Shown here: piece after piece, positions 14,059 through 26,433 of the stretch | How positions within the stretch are numbered: position 1 is the first letter of the stretch | Layout of the letters: the number at the start of each line of letters is the position of its first letter | Assembly: GCA_018881555.1 (NCBI GenBank) | Contig: JACAXG010000018.1 | Coordinates: 984,405 to 1,048,404 of the forward strand | Origin: Amblyornis subalaris | Lineage: Eukaryota; Chordata; Aves; Passeriformes; Ptilonorhynchidae | Direction of reading: 5' to 3' | DNA length: 64,000 nt | Notes under the pieces: model-generated | Seen by the model: only the letters and a program-made list of their open reading frames with translations | Databases searched by the model: none | Told to the model about the DNA's origin: nothing | Program-made: the position numbers and the translations under genes

Positions 14059-16496
14059 ACACCAAATAGATGCACAAAGAGTGACTGCTCAAAGGAAATG
14101 CATTGNGGATGGGACAAACGGTGACTTTCATACACTGACATGTAAGCTGCTAGACACTGAATCAATATGCTGTTAAAAATTAATTTGGCTGCAAAAAGTC
14201 TTTTTGGCTCACCAGATCTTCACAGATTGAAAGTTTCTACTCTTACATAGAAGGGTTCCCATTAGGGAATACGAAGTAGACAGGTAGTGGAAAACTTTGT
14301 TAACAATCTATGGACCTGAGAATATTCAGAGCCCAAAGCCAGACAAAGAGAAGAGTTAAAAAAAAAGAGACAGAAAGAGAAAAAGAGTAGAATGAAAATA
14401 TAAATACTGTCTGATACAGTGTATTCCAGCTTGTTACATAGTCCTAAGGGGCACACTGAAGACTCCAAGCCATGGCAAGGGCATTGAGAATTGGCAGGAG
14501 TGTCCAGCACACTGCAGGACTGAATTCTCTAACACAAACCAGAGCTATTGGTGCTACATGATGTTATAACATAATCGAAGTGTGTGCACATATCCAATGC
14601 ATGTCCAGTATCTACTCGAAGACAATGCAAAATATGATTTCACTTTTGTTTTAACTTGGGCCATGGTTTGAAAGAACAAAATCTTAGGTTCCAAAGGAAG
14701 AGTCACATGAACTGAGTAGTCTTCAAGAAAAACAAGAACTTCAGATCCCACTTTTGATCTCATCTCAGTGTAGTACAATGTAGCAAACTTTAGAAAACCC
14801 CAATAATATCACTATATATTCCATGGATATAGGGTGTGTGCAGCTATACTCAATATCCACAGTTTCAGCAACTAGATGTTAATAAATTTATTTTCAGAGT
14901 AACTATATGTATGTAAGGAACCATCCCTATTTCCACTTCACAGATTCAAAGCAGAAGCTCAAGATCCCAGAAACTGGCCACTTTGATCTGGCTTCTGTTG
15001 ATCTAAAACTATGACATCCATCATCAAACACAAAGGAATTGCTATTACTGTGACTTAAAGGATTCCATCTAAGTCAAGCTTCTAACCAAAATTCTTAAAA
15101 AATTACATATAAATCCTTCCAGGAAAAATGGATACACTTCATGGCACAGACTAAACTCACGCTATTCTGCAGTATTTCCACAGGATGGTAAACTCATCTC
15201 TAATATCTGGTTTAATTCTCGTTGAATAAGATGCAGTCCTAATACATCCACACTGGGGATCAATTAATGTGGTCAGTCTTTGTGATCTCAGGACTAAAGA
15301 AGCTTCAGCTTAAATTCATATTTACTTCTTAATTTCTTGTTTGGGATTTTTGACAGCAGGTGTTTATGAACTTCACAAGGTGAGAGCCCACTGCAATGAC
15401 AGCTAAATGTCAAAAAAGGTAACTAATATTCAGGCTAGCAACAAAGACAAGATGGATCTATCCAAAAGCACCTCTTCTAGAAAGTCCCACAATCCTTAGC
15501 CAGAAGAGAGTGGTTCACTTCATTTGGCACAAGTATCAACACAACAATTGTAGACAATAAATCCACTGCTTTAATCACCTTTTATGCACTTTAACCAATG
15601 ATCCTTCAAGAAAAAAAAGTATAAATAAAGCCTACAACAAGCACCTGCAGCACCCTCCATCCTCCCAGCATCCATGCTCCTATAGCACCCTGCCTCATCT
15701 TGCTTATTCTGCATCTGGCCCCCTTAAACCTCTTTACCCAGCAGCAAAAGCTCAACCAGAATATGCTGAGCAGCCTCCTTCCAGCCTCATTTATTACTTG
15801 ATGAGGAAGTAGATGGCACTGAACAGGGCTGGATACTTGTCAAAGAGCAAGTATGCTGAATGCACACAACACAGTAAATTACAGGCATATTTGCTTTAAT
15901 TTAATTCTTATGCATCTCCTTAAATCAGGAGGTGGGAAGCACAACCTTTTCTGTATTCAAAGTATTCATATTGGTTCCTAATCATCATTCTAATAAAAAT
16001 AGTGAGCTTGTGGCAGGCTTTTCTTGCAGTTTATATGTGCTCAGCCACTCTTTTGGTTACCATTCCACCTTTTCTCATTTAAGCGCAGGCCACATAAAAT
16101 TTGAAAAGTTTATTGTATTTTCATAGGTAGCACAGACAAATATTTCATGATACTTCTGCAAATAAACTCTTTTTTCATTCATGCTATGCAACATTAAAGA
16201 AAAGACAATCAGCTGTCTACTGAACCTAAAATAGTTATTGGACTTTCTCTGTGAAATGATGCAAGGATAGAAAAATGGAGTTAGATGGCAAAAGCAAGAG
16301 CCAGACCATCTTTTCTAATTAACGTCTCACTAGATTTTTGGTTTCCTGGCAACTTTGGAGTTTCAGCCTTGTCAGATGGAAAGTATTTGCTTGATAAAAT
16401 TTTCAGAAATTATAATTTGCCAGTAAAACAGATTTTTACAGGGAGCAGGAAGAGAAACTAAATTAGATCCTGTTTTCTTCTTTAATCAAACTGATT

Positions 16497-16526
16497 AAAA
16501 AAAAAAAAAAACAGAAAAAAAAAAAA
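16497..16526. repeat. Poly(A) tract
   Basis: Fifteen A, then CAG, then twelve A. It could be a simple repeat or the tail of an unrecognised plus-strand retrocopy; nothing recognisable lies just upstream. Confidence 0.85.
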
Positions 16527-19500
16527 GGGCTGATAAAATATTATGCCAATTCTATCATTTAGCAAAAACCTACTCCTTATTTCACATGAAAGACCCAGTG
16601 GTTCAACCTGGGTGTATATAACCCCCTTGGATATATTGTAATATGACCTTAATCTGCATGACTGAATCTGACTCATTGGTTTTGCCAAAAATCTGTACAC
16701 TCATTTGTGAACATAACATCAAGCATTTAATGTCTCAGGCATCAGTACAATAATGAGGAATGCCCTTTCCACTTGGCTGTTAGAAAGCTTGTAAACTTCT
16801 GAGCAACCACACTAATATAACCAACCTCAAAATATGGCCAGAGACTTGGTTGTCATATAGAAGAAATTAATTCAGTCCAGTTCAGATTACTGTACTGCAC
16901 TTCTCAGCACAGCACCTGAGCATGTCTGCACCACAGAACAGCAATAACTCTACTGTAGTCACAGAAAGAGAGTTGGATCCCTGGAGAAAACCCTTCACAG
17001 TCTCCCTGTTCCACTTCTGTGCCATATGGCCCAACTCACATCACAATTTAATAAATGCAAGACTATGTGATCCCTTTGGTCTCTGAATCAGACTCTGCAT
17101 CCAAAAGTTTCCCTCTTGCAATAGGATACAATAGGATGAAAACAAATCTGCTTGAAAAAACTTTTTGGAAAGAGCCCNACATCTCCCAGTTTCTTTTTCT
17201 CCCATTTAGCTTTTGCAGGCTTATTCCAGTGAAAGCATAGCATGCCTGGGCCAAATCCAATGAAAAGGTGCTCCTGGAATCATGTCAAAACTCACTTTGT
17301 GGTAAGCCAGGCACAAATCATGCTGTTAAAAATATGGTGCTCCTAAGATGACTTTGCTAAATACCTCTTCTACCAGTAACTAAGTACTGCTAAGAGACCT
17401 TGAACGTTAGCTTAATAGTGTTATATGGAGCCTTGGTTGTAATCAGAGTCTTTTTATTTTTCAGAATTGCATTATTAAATGGCCAGAATATCCTACAGGA
17501 GCTTTTGAAGCTTTAAATCCATTAGCCCAGCATATACTATCCATGGTAAAAATATTACCTATCCTTCCAACAGACAGAGAATGATGGGTTATTCTCATTT
17601 CAGTTATCCCAAGGGCCAAATCTTTACCTTGTTTTGTTCTGTTTCCAAGCTACAAAGAGCAAAACATGTCCTTTCAGTCTGGCTGACTTTCATCAGTGAT
17701 TAAGGGGAGAAAGCAGAAAACCCATCAAATCTAAGGGACATGCAGCAGAAGCCAAAATGTTCACTCCTTAGTGCCATGCTCAGGCTGGATGAGCACTCAG
17801 TGCCATGGCATACCAGCAGCTTTCACACCACACTGTCCAGGGGAATTGCCACAAGCTGAACAATGCCAGGAACTCAGGGAGGGCAGACAGAGACAAAGAA
17901 TCCTTTGCTTCTGGCAAGGTAGCAGTTCCTGCTCTTAGAGGCAGTTTGGTGCAGAAAACCACTATCTTCCCAAAGGAGAGATAAGANTGAGCAAGAGTAC
18001 AGAAGGCAGCTCGCTCTAAAGAGGCCAGAGGAGGAGGGAGTTGCTGCCCCAGCAGAACAGAAGAAAAGAAGGATTTCTGTCCTTCTGTGATTTCTGTCTT
18101 TCAGCTCACATGTGCCAATGCTCTCCATTTTTATTTTTGCAGCTTTGAGCATCACCCAACTATAAGCAATCTTTCTGGGGGAAAATAAAAGCATGGAAAC
18201 TGTTGTTTAACATGCAGAATATACAAAGTGGAATCACATAGAAATAATTTCCAGCTGGCCTCGTTCTCCCATTCATATGATAGTTTTCATATTCTTCTGG
18301 AATTCTGTGTATTCAAACTGCCAGAATACAGATGCTGGCCACTGTAACAGAGCAAGCTAAGTCAGCACCCATGACTGACCTGCAGAAAAGACATCCTGTA
18401 ATAGACACAAAGTTACTTTGAAAAATCCATCAAATGTTATAGAGATTCAAAACATTGTTTCTCCTGCAATGTTTAATTTTCCACTAGTTTGCTGGGTTTC
18501 ATTTCTTTATTTATTGCAGAAAACTGTATCCTGCATAGTTAGGAAAAATGATACCTTTCCCTTTTAATTCATCCACACAGCACAGACATTCAAGCTGGTG
18601 ATTCAGCAGAAAGAAGGTCAATGTACTAATGGAATCAATAAACTTAAGTGTGATGAAGTGACTTCCACTTCAATTACTGTATAAACTGTAAATCATTTTC
18701 AAGCTCAAGAAATGTCCTTCTATCAATAAACTATCTGTTTAAGCAATTGTTTAAAAATCAAAGTGTGATCTTGTAAACATTTTGGGGCTCAGTTACACTG
18801 TACATCTCACTCATAACTTCTGCCTATTCCTCATTGCTTATTCCTTATTGACTTAGATTCAGTACACAGTAAAGACAAACAGAAGGAGTATTTACACTTA
18901 GAAATTGTGGTAGTGGTCTCCTGCTCCCCACTTCTTTTCTGTACTCCTTAGTCACAACTGGATCCTGTAACATTTCTCCCAAGAAAACTGGGGGCACGGA
19001 GTGAAACCTGTGCCCACTCCAAGCCACTGGTGCTGTCCAGACACAGAGAGCACCATCTTCACAACAAGCTCTTGGCAAGCTTCCGTCACTACCAGAAACT
19101 CTACAGGCTGATCTACTGTGTGCTGATACAGACCAGGGGCTAAATACTCCTGTTAAGCTCTACATGCTACATGGCCCTGTATGACATGCCTCTCACTCAG
19201 GAAGCAAAGTCACAGGAACATTTTCTCACCCTGGAAGTTCAAAATATGGTCCCTGGTGAAAGAAAATCTTGTCTGCCCAAGTCAAAAAAATACCATGGCA
19301 TGATAGAGCATGACCTGCTCTTAACAGTCCTCATTCTCCAGTGAAATATATCATCCACTCACTCTCTCTCAAACCCTGAAAGAAGCTCACAGGCACAGAA
19401 AAGCAAGAGCCAGAAAATCCAGAGAGACTGTTACTGATTAAGTACTGTATATACAGTGGCATGAGGATGCACAGCAACCCTTAGATGCAATAAAAGCTTA

Positions 19501-20576
19501 TCATCCTCCAGTCCAGGACAGATATGAGTTATTACACAGAACGCGATAACCACTGGCAACACTAATTATCTAGCCTGAAGCAGAACATATGTGGGATCAC
19601 AAACTACTGAAGCATAGATTATTAGACAAGAGGAGCCAATGCTCTCTCCGTAAACTTTTTCTAACGATNCGCTACAGCTCTGCAGGCAAAATAATGAGTA
19701 TCAACTCTGCTTTGGTGAACTCCACTTTCTACATTATAGAACTTCAAAACTCTGTTCAAATTTGGGATTTCTCTGCACTTTGTGCCACATAAATGCAGGA
19801 TAAGAAAGATGCCTTTTCCCTGAAGTTTTATCTGAAGAGATTAAAAGCATCAAAATGAAAATAAAAGGTAGATTATCAAGGTCAAGAAAGAGACTGATTT
19901 CAGGACTTGTTCAAAAAGTCCAATCTGGCTATAGTAAAGCCAAAGTGAAAAACTGAGCCTGATAGCCACAATATTACTTTTCCCCATCACAAAACATCTG
20001 TAAATATACCCACACGTTCAACATGACCCCACACTATCTCAGAGCTAAACTTCCTGACTCCCAAGAGAGGTGGAAGGCTTTAAATCGCAATAGCAACTCC
20101 CACTGGCACAATCTCCTCTGCTCTTTGTTTCCAGGTCCCAAATTATTTTCAGAGCCTTTGTTACATATTTATAAATTTCACCTTTGTTTCTTCCTACAAC
20201 AAGAACACCATGAGCTCCAAAAACTTCCTGACTGTATTAAAAAAACAGTCCAAGCAGTAAAATGTCAAATCCAGAGCATTCTTTAATATTCAGTGAAACT
20301 GCCTAAATGCCAACTATTTTATGATATCTTTTGAAGATCCAAGACCTCTTGTTTCTGGCACGCTAAGCCTTCCTTCAGCACCCTCCTCAACACTGGCTTT
20401 GCACAGTCCTTAGCTATTGAAGACTTGGACTCTAGCAGTAGTAATTCTCATATTACAACTCGAAGTGCTTCTTTTCAACACAGGTCCTCCAGGACAGTAT
20501 ACACAACTGCTGATAAAGCTTCACGTACCTCTGTAGAAACACTTGGGAAATACACAGTTCCATGCCTTCAGCATTT

Positions 20577-20623
20577 CAGTTTTCAGTCTTCTACTGCAAG
20601 CCTGCAGTTTTCAGTCTTCTACT
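20577..20623. repeat. Two-copy 19-base direct repeat
   Basis: CAGTTTTCAGTCTTCTACT occurs at 20577-20595 and again at 20605-20623, a period of 28 bases. It looks like a recent local duplication. Confidence 0.85.
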
Positions 20624-23600
20624 ACCTAAACCGCTGCCAGTAGCTGTCTATGAAAACTACTCAGCTTCCAGTGTAGAGCATGCAAGACAGTGAGGCCTTC
20701 TGCTACACATGAACTGCACCAGAAACAGTCACCTAATGTTGTGTGAAGTTACCACAGCACTCCTGTGTGCAGAGCAGACACACTCTGCTCACTGGTGTCC
20801 CATGTTTCACTGGTTACTCTTCAGTAGCTTTTCCTCAACGGTTTCATCGCACTGTCGGTAGCGATGGCTTGGTAGGAGCACCAGCAATGCTGCTTCTTTG
20901 TTCTGTTCAGCAAGCTTTGCGCTTCCATTTATCTGAAAAATCAGTTTAATTCTTGTAGATATAAAGCTCATTAACATTCTGTTATTTTTTCTTCTGTTCT
21001 CTGAATGTCTCTGTAAGAAATTCTGCAGTTCTGAGAGTTTAACCAACACTTGGTTTTACTTTAATTCAGTGTCTGGTCTTGGTAACACTTAATTTCATAT
21101 TGCTCTCAGAAGATGTTTTGAATTCATCAGCAGAAAGGGAATTGTGTAATCATCAGTGTTATCAAATCACATTTGTCACTTTTTGCTGTAAACACCCAGA
21201 AGGAATTTACTTCACTCAATAAATTCCAGATATCTGCCTAGGAAGACGCAGGGACACTTAAAAGCTATGCAGTAATAATAATAAAAGTGAGAAGCTTGCC
21301 TCTGAACTCCTATGTTTAATGCATTAACATCTGCTGAATATTATTACCTGCTTTACCGTAGCATCTATATGCCCTACTCCAAGACCAGAATCTAAGGGAC
21401 ATATAAGGTACTGTTTCAGGAGCACAGGTTTCACATTGGCCAAATGGGAAAAGTGACAGAGAAAAGGAAACATTCAACCAAGGCAACAGAAGTCATTATT
21501 TGTAAACATTTCAATTATTTCCTGTGGAAAAAATAAAGGTTAACCCACAAAGTATTTCAAGTGAGACATAAATAAGTACATATACATGCACACAGAGCTT
21601 CTAATTTTAAAAGAACTTGTTTTAACCAGTTATTTACTTTGCTTATACAAAATTTACCTATAAACGTCTATAATCCAGAAATGTATTATGAAGCTCATGC
21701 AGGTTGAGGAATTAAGGATGCAGAAGGAGACAGAAAGAAAATTCCAGCAGTGCCAGGCAATTGAATAGAAGAAATAAAGAAAAAAACAGACTACAGGAGA
21801 CCAGGAGACTGCCCAGCAGTAAAAGTGCAGTGAGGTAGAGGTGGAAGGAGACATGGGAGGACATATGCTGTGTGCCCATATGCCAGAAAGGAAGAACATG
21901 CAGCTAATGGCATGCAAAACCTAATGACACTATGCAAGATTTGAAGCAGTTGCACTAATTCAAAGCAGAGTTTGCCATGAGAAGTAAAAGGCACAGAAAT
22001 ACAAAAATTCATATTTTTCCAAACTATTTATCTCCTTATACATTATTTTAGTCAGCAAGAAAAATAATTCAATTCATGGAGTTTGCCAATAAAATCAACA
22101 AAGCTACCTAGAAGACCACAGTTGGAAGAGTGTGTTCATGCCAGAGCATCACAGGACTAAAGCTGATTAATTGGAAAGAGCCTGGAAGAGCACCGTAAAA
22201 ACGATGAGCAGTCTAGAAAAGCAGCACCAAGTAAGCAACAAAGAAAGGATGACAAAGTCGAGGTTATTAAATCTAAAGAACACAAGACATAGGAGAAGTC
22301 TAATAAAGGCTTTCAGAGATATTAAAGCTTGATGAAAATAGACAGGAAATAAACTTTTCTCCATATGCAGGGGACAGGGAAAGAAGTAAACTGAAGCAAA
22401 GCAGATTTAAATCAGACATTAAAGAAAATAGTCTAACCCAGCTGTCCGGGTTCTTGTTATCACAATAAATTCTCTCCAGTTCAGTTCTCCACAAACAACT
22501 ACAGTGAAACCAGCTGGGAGGTTTTGCATGAGTCTGGAAATACTCTGTAGCTGCTTATGGCAGCACTGCTACCCAGAGAAACAGGTAGCCCACTGCACAT
22601 TAAGGAATCTGTTCCACAACACCCTGATTCAGCAGAGAAGCTACTTCCCAAAGTTCATGTTCCCCTACTGCTCTGGTTACTTTTTCTCAGCCCCTTGCCT
22701 GTGTCCAATCTATCTCAGTTGTGTCAGTGCACTGGCTGCAGAGCTGCAGCAAGCACCAGTACACCTGAAAATAACCATGGGTTTGCAGAGTTTGTTTTGA
22801 GAGAGCTAGAACCTGGGAGAATGCATACTCAGCATACTGCAAAGTATCTAAATCCCACCAATAGACAGGTGAATCTCAGTCACTCACATAAATGGGGCTT
22901 GCATGCCATGCTTTACACTCAGGAATTTCTTACATCCAAGATCTAGACTGCAAGTTCTCATCAAGCAAAACTGCACTGGGATTATACACTCAAAGTTCCC
23001 CATTTTCTTATGGCTTTGTACCACCACCATGCTTACAGGACTGTTTCATGCCCTATAACAACTCTCCTAAGAACAAATAACTGGCTCTTCAGTAATGGAG
23101 GTGGAATGCTAAGATGACATATTCTAAAATTAAAACATCAACCTGACTTTCTCCTACATACTCCCAAGTGAATGGTGGCACTTCCACTATTTTGCAGTAA
23201 ATTTCAAAGCAAGTATCCTTTGAAACTAAACATATTATGACAATTAGCAATGCTAACGCAATGCTCATTAAATAAATATATCTACCACAGAACATAAATT
23301 AAAATCCCTTTCAAAAACAGAAAGCTATCAAGACAAATACTGAGGTTTATTAGGGCTATAGTTATAAGCAGAAGGTTAGCTAACATTACCTAAATATTTA
23401 ACCTTTTGGAGCTTACTGCTAAGTACAATGGTCAATGTTGTACAACACATGTAGTTCCCTCAGGCCTTCCAGAATACAGTTACAGTGATTACAAAGCAGG
23501 TAAGTTAAAATTGTTGTCTAAGTAGCTTAGCTATTGACACTGAAAGTAACTACAAATGAAGGCCCAGTTAATATTAAAAACACACAGATTACGTTGCTAA

Positions 23601-25470
23601 TACAGCTCTAACAAGTGGAACAGGAACAAAGAGCATTGCCCCAAATTACAACGACAGTTATGTGAAAGATTCAGGAATCCAAACAAGGTCCTACGATAAT
23701 GAGTTATACACTCACTCTCCTAGATCACAGATATCCCTCATTATAACTTGAAGACCTCATGTGGCAATTACTTTAGCCCAAATAAAACTTCTGCAGTGCT
23801 CCACTGATTTGTAATTCTTCTTGTCAGGAGAAGTCATATTCCTTCATGAACAGTTTAAATACTAATTATTTCTTTGCTGAACACTGCAGTGAAACTCATC
23901 TCTAGAAGAAGCCAGGTAAAAGCACTTCCAATATTTCTGCTGCCCAAAGAGCAATACTCTTCATTCGCTTCAGTGATTTTCTACCCAACAGGTACAACAG
24001 TGAAGTAATGAGCATTATAAAACTTAATACAGTGCCATATATATTTTATGACTCTGTAGATCCAGATCAGAGAACATCCAGATTGTTTTTACAGAACTAA
24101 TGCCAGACACATTTCAAATTATTATGTATGCAATGATTCTAGGAAATTTATAACTCTTACCAAACTAAAATTTAAAAAAAAATATAGCTGAGAAAAATAA
24201 TCTTAAAAATATCAAACATTCTTTAAGGAAGGTAAAATTTCCCAATGATTTTCAAAATAGATGTTATTATGAAACAAAATAATATATATCAAAATTAAAA
24301 GTGGCTTGATAAGAAGGATTTTTCACTAATGCAAGTATAAGGCATTAAAAATATATGAAATGAAAAACCATTCAAAATGCTCTACTGTTTGTACAGTACA
24401 GCATTTAAAAGCAATACCACGTAGGATGTAAAGCCACATGAAAGCTCTGGATAAGGGACTGTAAAATGAGATTCCCTTATATCAGACTAACATCAGAAAA
24501 ATAACTTTCCTGGGTAGATTGCCACTCTTTCTCTTCTGTTTACCACGGTAATATGATCACTCAAATTTCCAAAGTATCCAACAACTTAATGATCTTTGAT
24601 GTTGCCCTTATAACCAAAGAGGCAGAACGAGACTTCCGTATTTGACATCTAGATATAGAAAGATTCAAGTTACCTGCTAAAGGTTGAACAGAAAGCCTCT
24701 GGCAGGNTCACAAACCAAAAGTGGTTCTCCTTGAAGCCCAAGAGATTCAAAAACAACCGGACTCACTTTGTTTGCCATTTCAGCAGGAACACATCAAGGT
24801 GCAACCACTGACATCCTCTGTAGAGAAGTCACAACTCACCTGAAGTCTGTCTTTGAGACAGAAACTATGGAAATGGAGACTTACACACTATTGGCAATCT
24901 GAGCAAAAATTTCCTACTTTAGGAATTTACTGAGGAGAAAGATTGGCTGTGCATCAGCTCTGGACCAAATGGTTTGAAAAAAGCACCCAATGTCCAAATA
25001 CCGTGATTAAAAAGCTGTTTGAAGTTTGTTCAACACTGTTCACTTCCATCAAACACTATGTTTTTTCTTTATTCAATTTCTCTTCCTTAGCAGGAAGTTA
25101 CAGCCTGGTGTAATCACAAAGCATTAACTCAGCATTGGCCAAGTACAGCAAGAAAAATTCATAGGAGCACAGTTCTCTTGACAACAGCACCACAGTTAGA
25201 GCCAACATGAATGGACAGGCTTCCCCAGCTCCTGGGGAGGAGTTGTCCAAGGACTGCCCATCCTGGCCTCACTTGGAGAATTTTAGAAGATAAGATAGTA
25301 TATTTTATTTATCTGTGTTTTCCAAGAACAGCAGGTTAAACTTTAAACCTACCAACTACATAGGTAGAGTAAGTGCGTCACACAAAACAGAATTTCTGTG
25401 TGAAAAGTAAGTCGAGAACATACAGACTTGGAAAGCACAAATTTCAACACATCTTCTTTCCTATCTATTG

Positions 25471-26007
25471 TGTGCTGGTTTTGGCTGGGGTCATTTTCTT
25501 CACAGTGGCTGGTATGGGGCTCTGTTCTGGATTTGTGCTGAACACAGGGTTGATAATATGATGAGATGTTTTTTGTTATGGCTGAGCAGGGCTTACACGG
25601 AGCCAAGGCCTTTCCTTGCTTTTGGTACGGCCACGCTGCTGAGGAAGTTGGGAGTGCATGGGAGGCTGGGAGGAGACACAGCCAGTGGGGGGGGGAGGGA
25701 GAAGGAGGAAGAGGGGAACATTTGAAGTGGTGAAGTGGTGGCATTTGGCTTCCCAAGTCACCGTTTCTGTGATGGATCCTGGTCTCCTGGAGGTGGCTGA
25801 GCACCTGCCTGCCCATGGAAAGCAGTGAATTAATTCTTTGATTTTTCTTTGCTTGTGTGTGTGGCATTTGCTTTCCCTATTAAAATGTCTTTATCTCAAT
25901 CCCCTAGTTTTCCAGCTTTTACCCTTCTGATTCTCTCCCCAATCCCACTGGTGGGCGAGTGAGCGTCTGCGTGGGGGTTGGTTGCCACCTGGGGTGAAAC
26001 CATAACA
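25471..26007 (+). mobile_element. Endogenous retrovirus LTR, passerine type
   Basis: The segment begins TGTGCTGGTTTTGGCTGGGG and ends GGGGTGAAACCATAACA, with the TG...CA termini of an LTR. The 3' half holds the motif series CCTATTAAAATGTCTTTATCTC followed by a TTCCAGCTTTT and a GGTGGGCGAGTGAGCG segment, familiar from LTRs abundant in songbirds. It is followed by CTTTTTGGTGCCAAATAAGG, which looks like the remains of a primer-binding site, so this is a 5' LTR whose internal region is lost rather than a clean solo LTR. The 172-codon antisense frame across it is not a gene. Confidence 0.8.
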
Positions 26008-26031
26008 GTCCTTTTTGGTGCCAAATAAGGC

Positions 26032-26433
26032 TGTTGTGGTTTAGGAATGGTATTCTCCAATTTAGTACTCCCACTAAAACCACACACCGCTGCTCTCCCC
26101 CCTCCAGTTGGAGGCATGGGTAGAGGTAAGAAGTTTACTGGAAATAGGAATGAGAAAAAAATAAGAAAATGAACAATAACAGCAACAATATTAAAAACAA
26201 AAGGTTTTTAAGAAACTATTCACATGGAAAAACTCTAAATAATAGACAATATCAGATGGATCCTTCCACCACATCTTCTTGACCAGAAGGAATCCCTTCT
26301 CGCCAGAAGGGATTCCCTTTCCCCACCCCTGGCCATGATGTCAGGTGGTATAGAATAACCTCTGGGCCCTAGGCATGTCCCCTCCTGGATACTGCAAAAC
26401 AAACTACCCCCTGTCCTGGCTGGAACCAGGACA
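26032..26433 (-). mobile_element. Second endogenous retrovirus LTR, reverse orientation
   Basis: Read on the minus strand, it begins TGTCCTGGTTCCAGCCAGG and ends CCATTCCTAAACCACAACA, giving TG...CA termini and about 402 bases. The element lies 24 bases beyond the first LTR in opposite orientation. No matching target-site duplication flanks it (AAGGC left, TACTG right), so the pair probably arose by insertion plus deletion or by recombination between copies. It contains an internal inverted motif, CCCTTCTCGCCAGAAGGG, at about 26294-26311. Confidence 0.72.

Larger units (their letters stand above)
5428..25470. other. Non-coding intronic stretch
   Basis: Mostly AT-rich single-copy-looking sequence. 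It contains an A-rich tract (16497-16526), a CpG-dense patch (13787-14058) and a 19-base direct repeat (20577-20623). Open frames of up to 138 codons occur on both strands, but none shows a recognisable domain, consistent composition or paired splice signals. No RNA gene was recognised. Confidence 0.6.

Noticed and set aside
25349..25867. 172-codon minus-strand open frame
   Set aside because: It runs antisense through the LTR at 25471-26007, so it is a by-product of repeat sequence.
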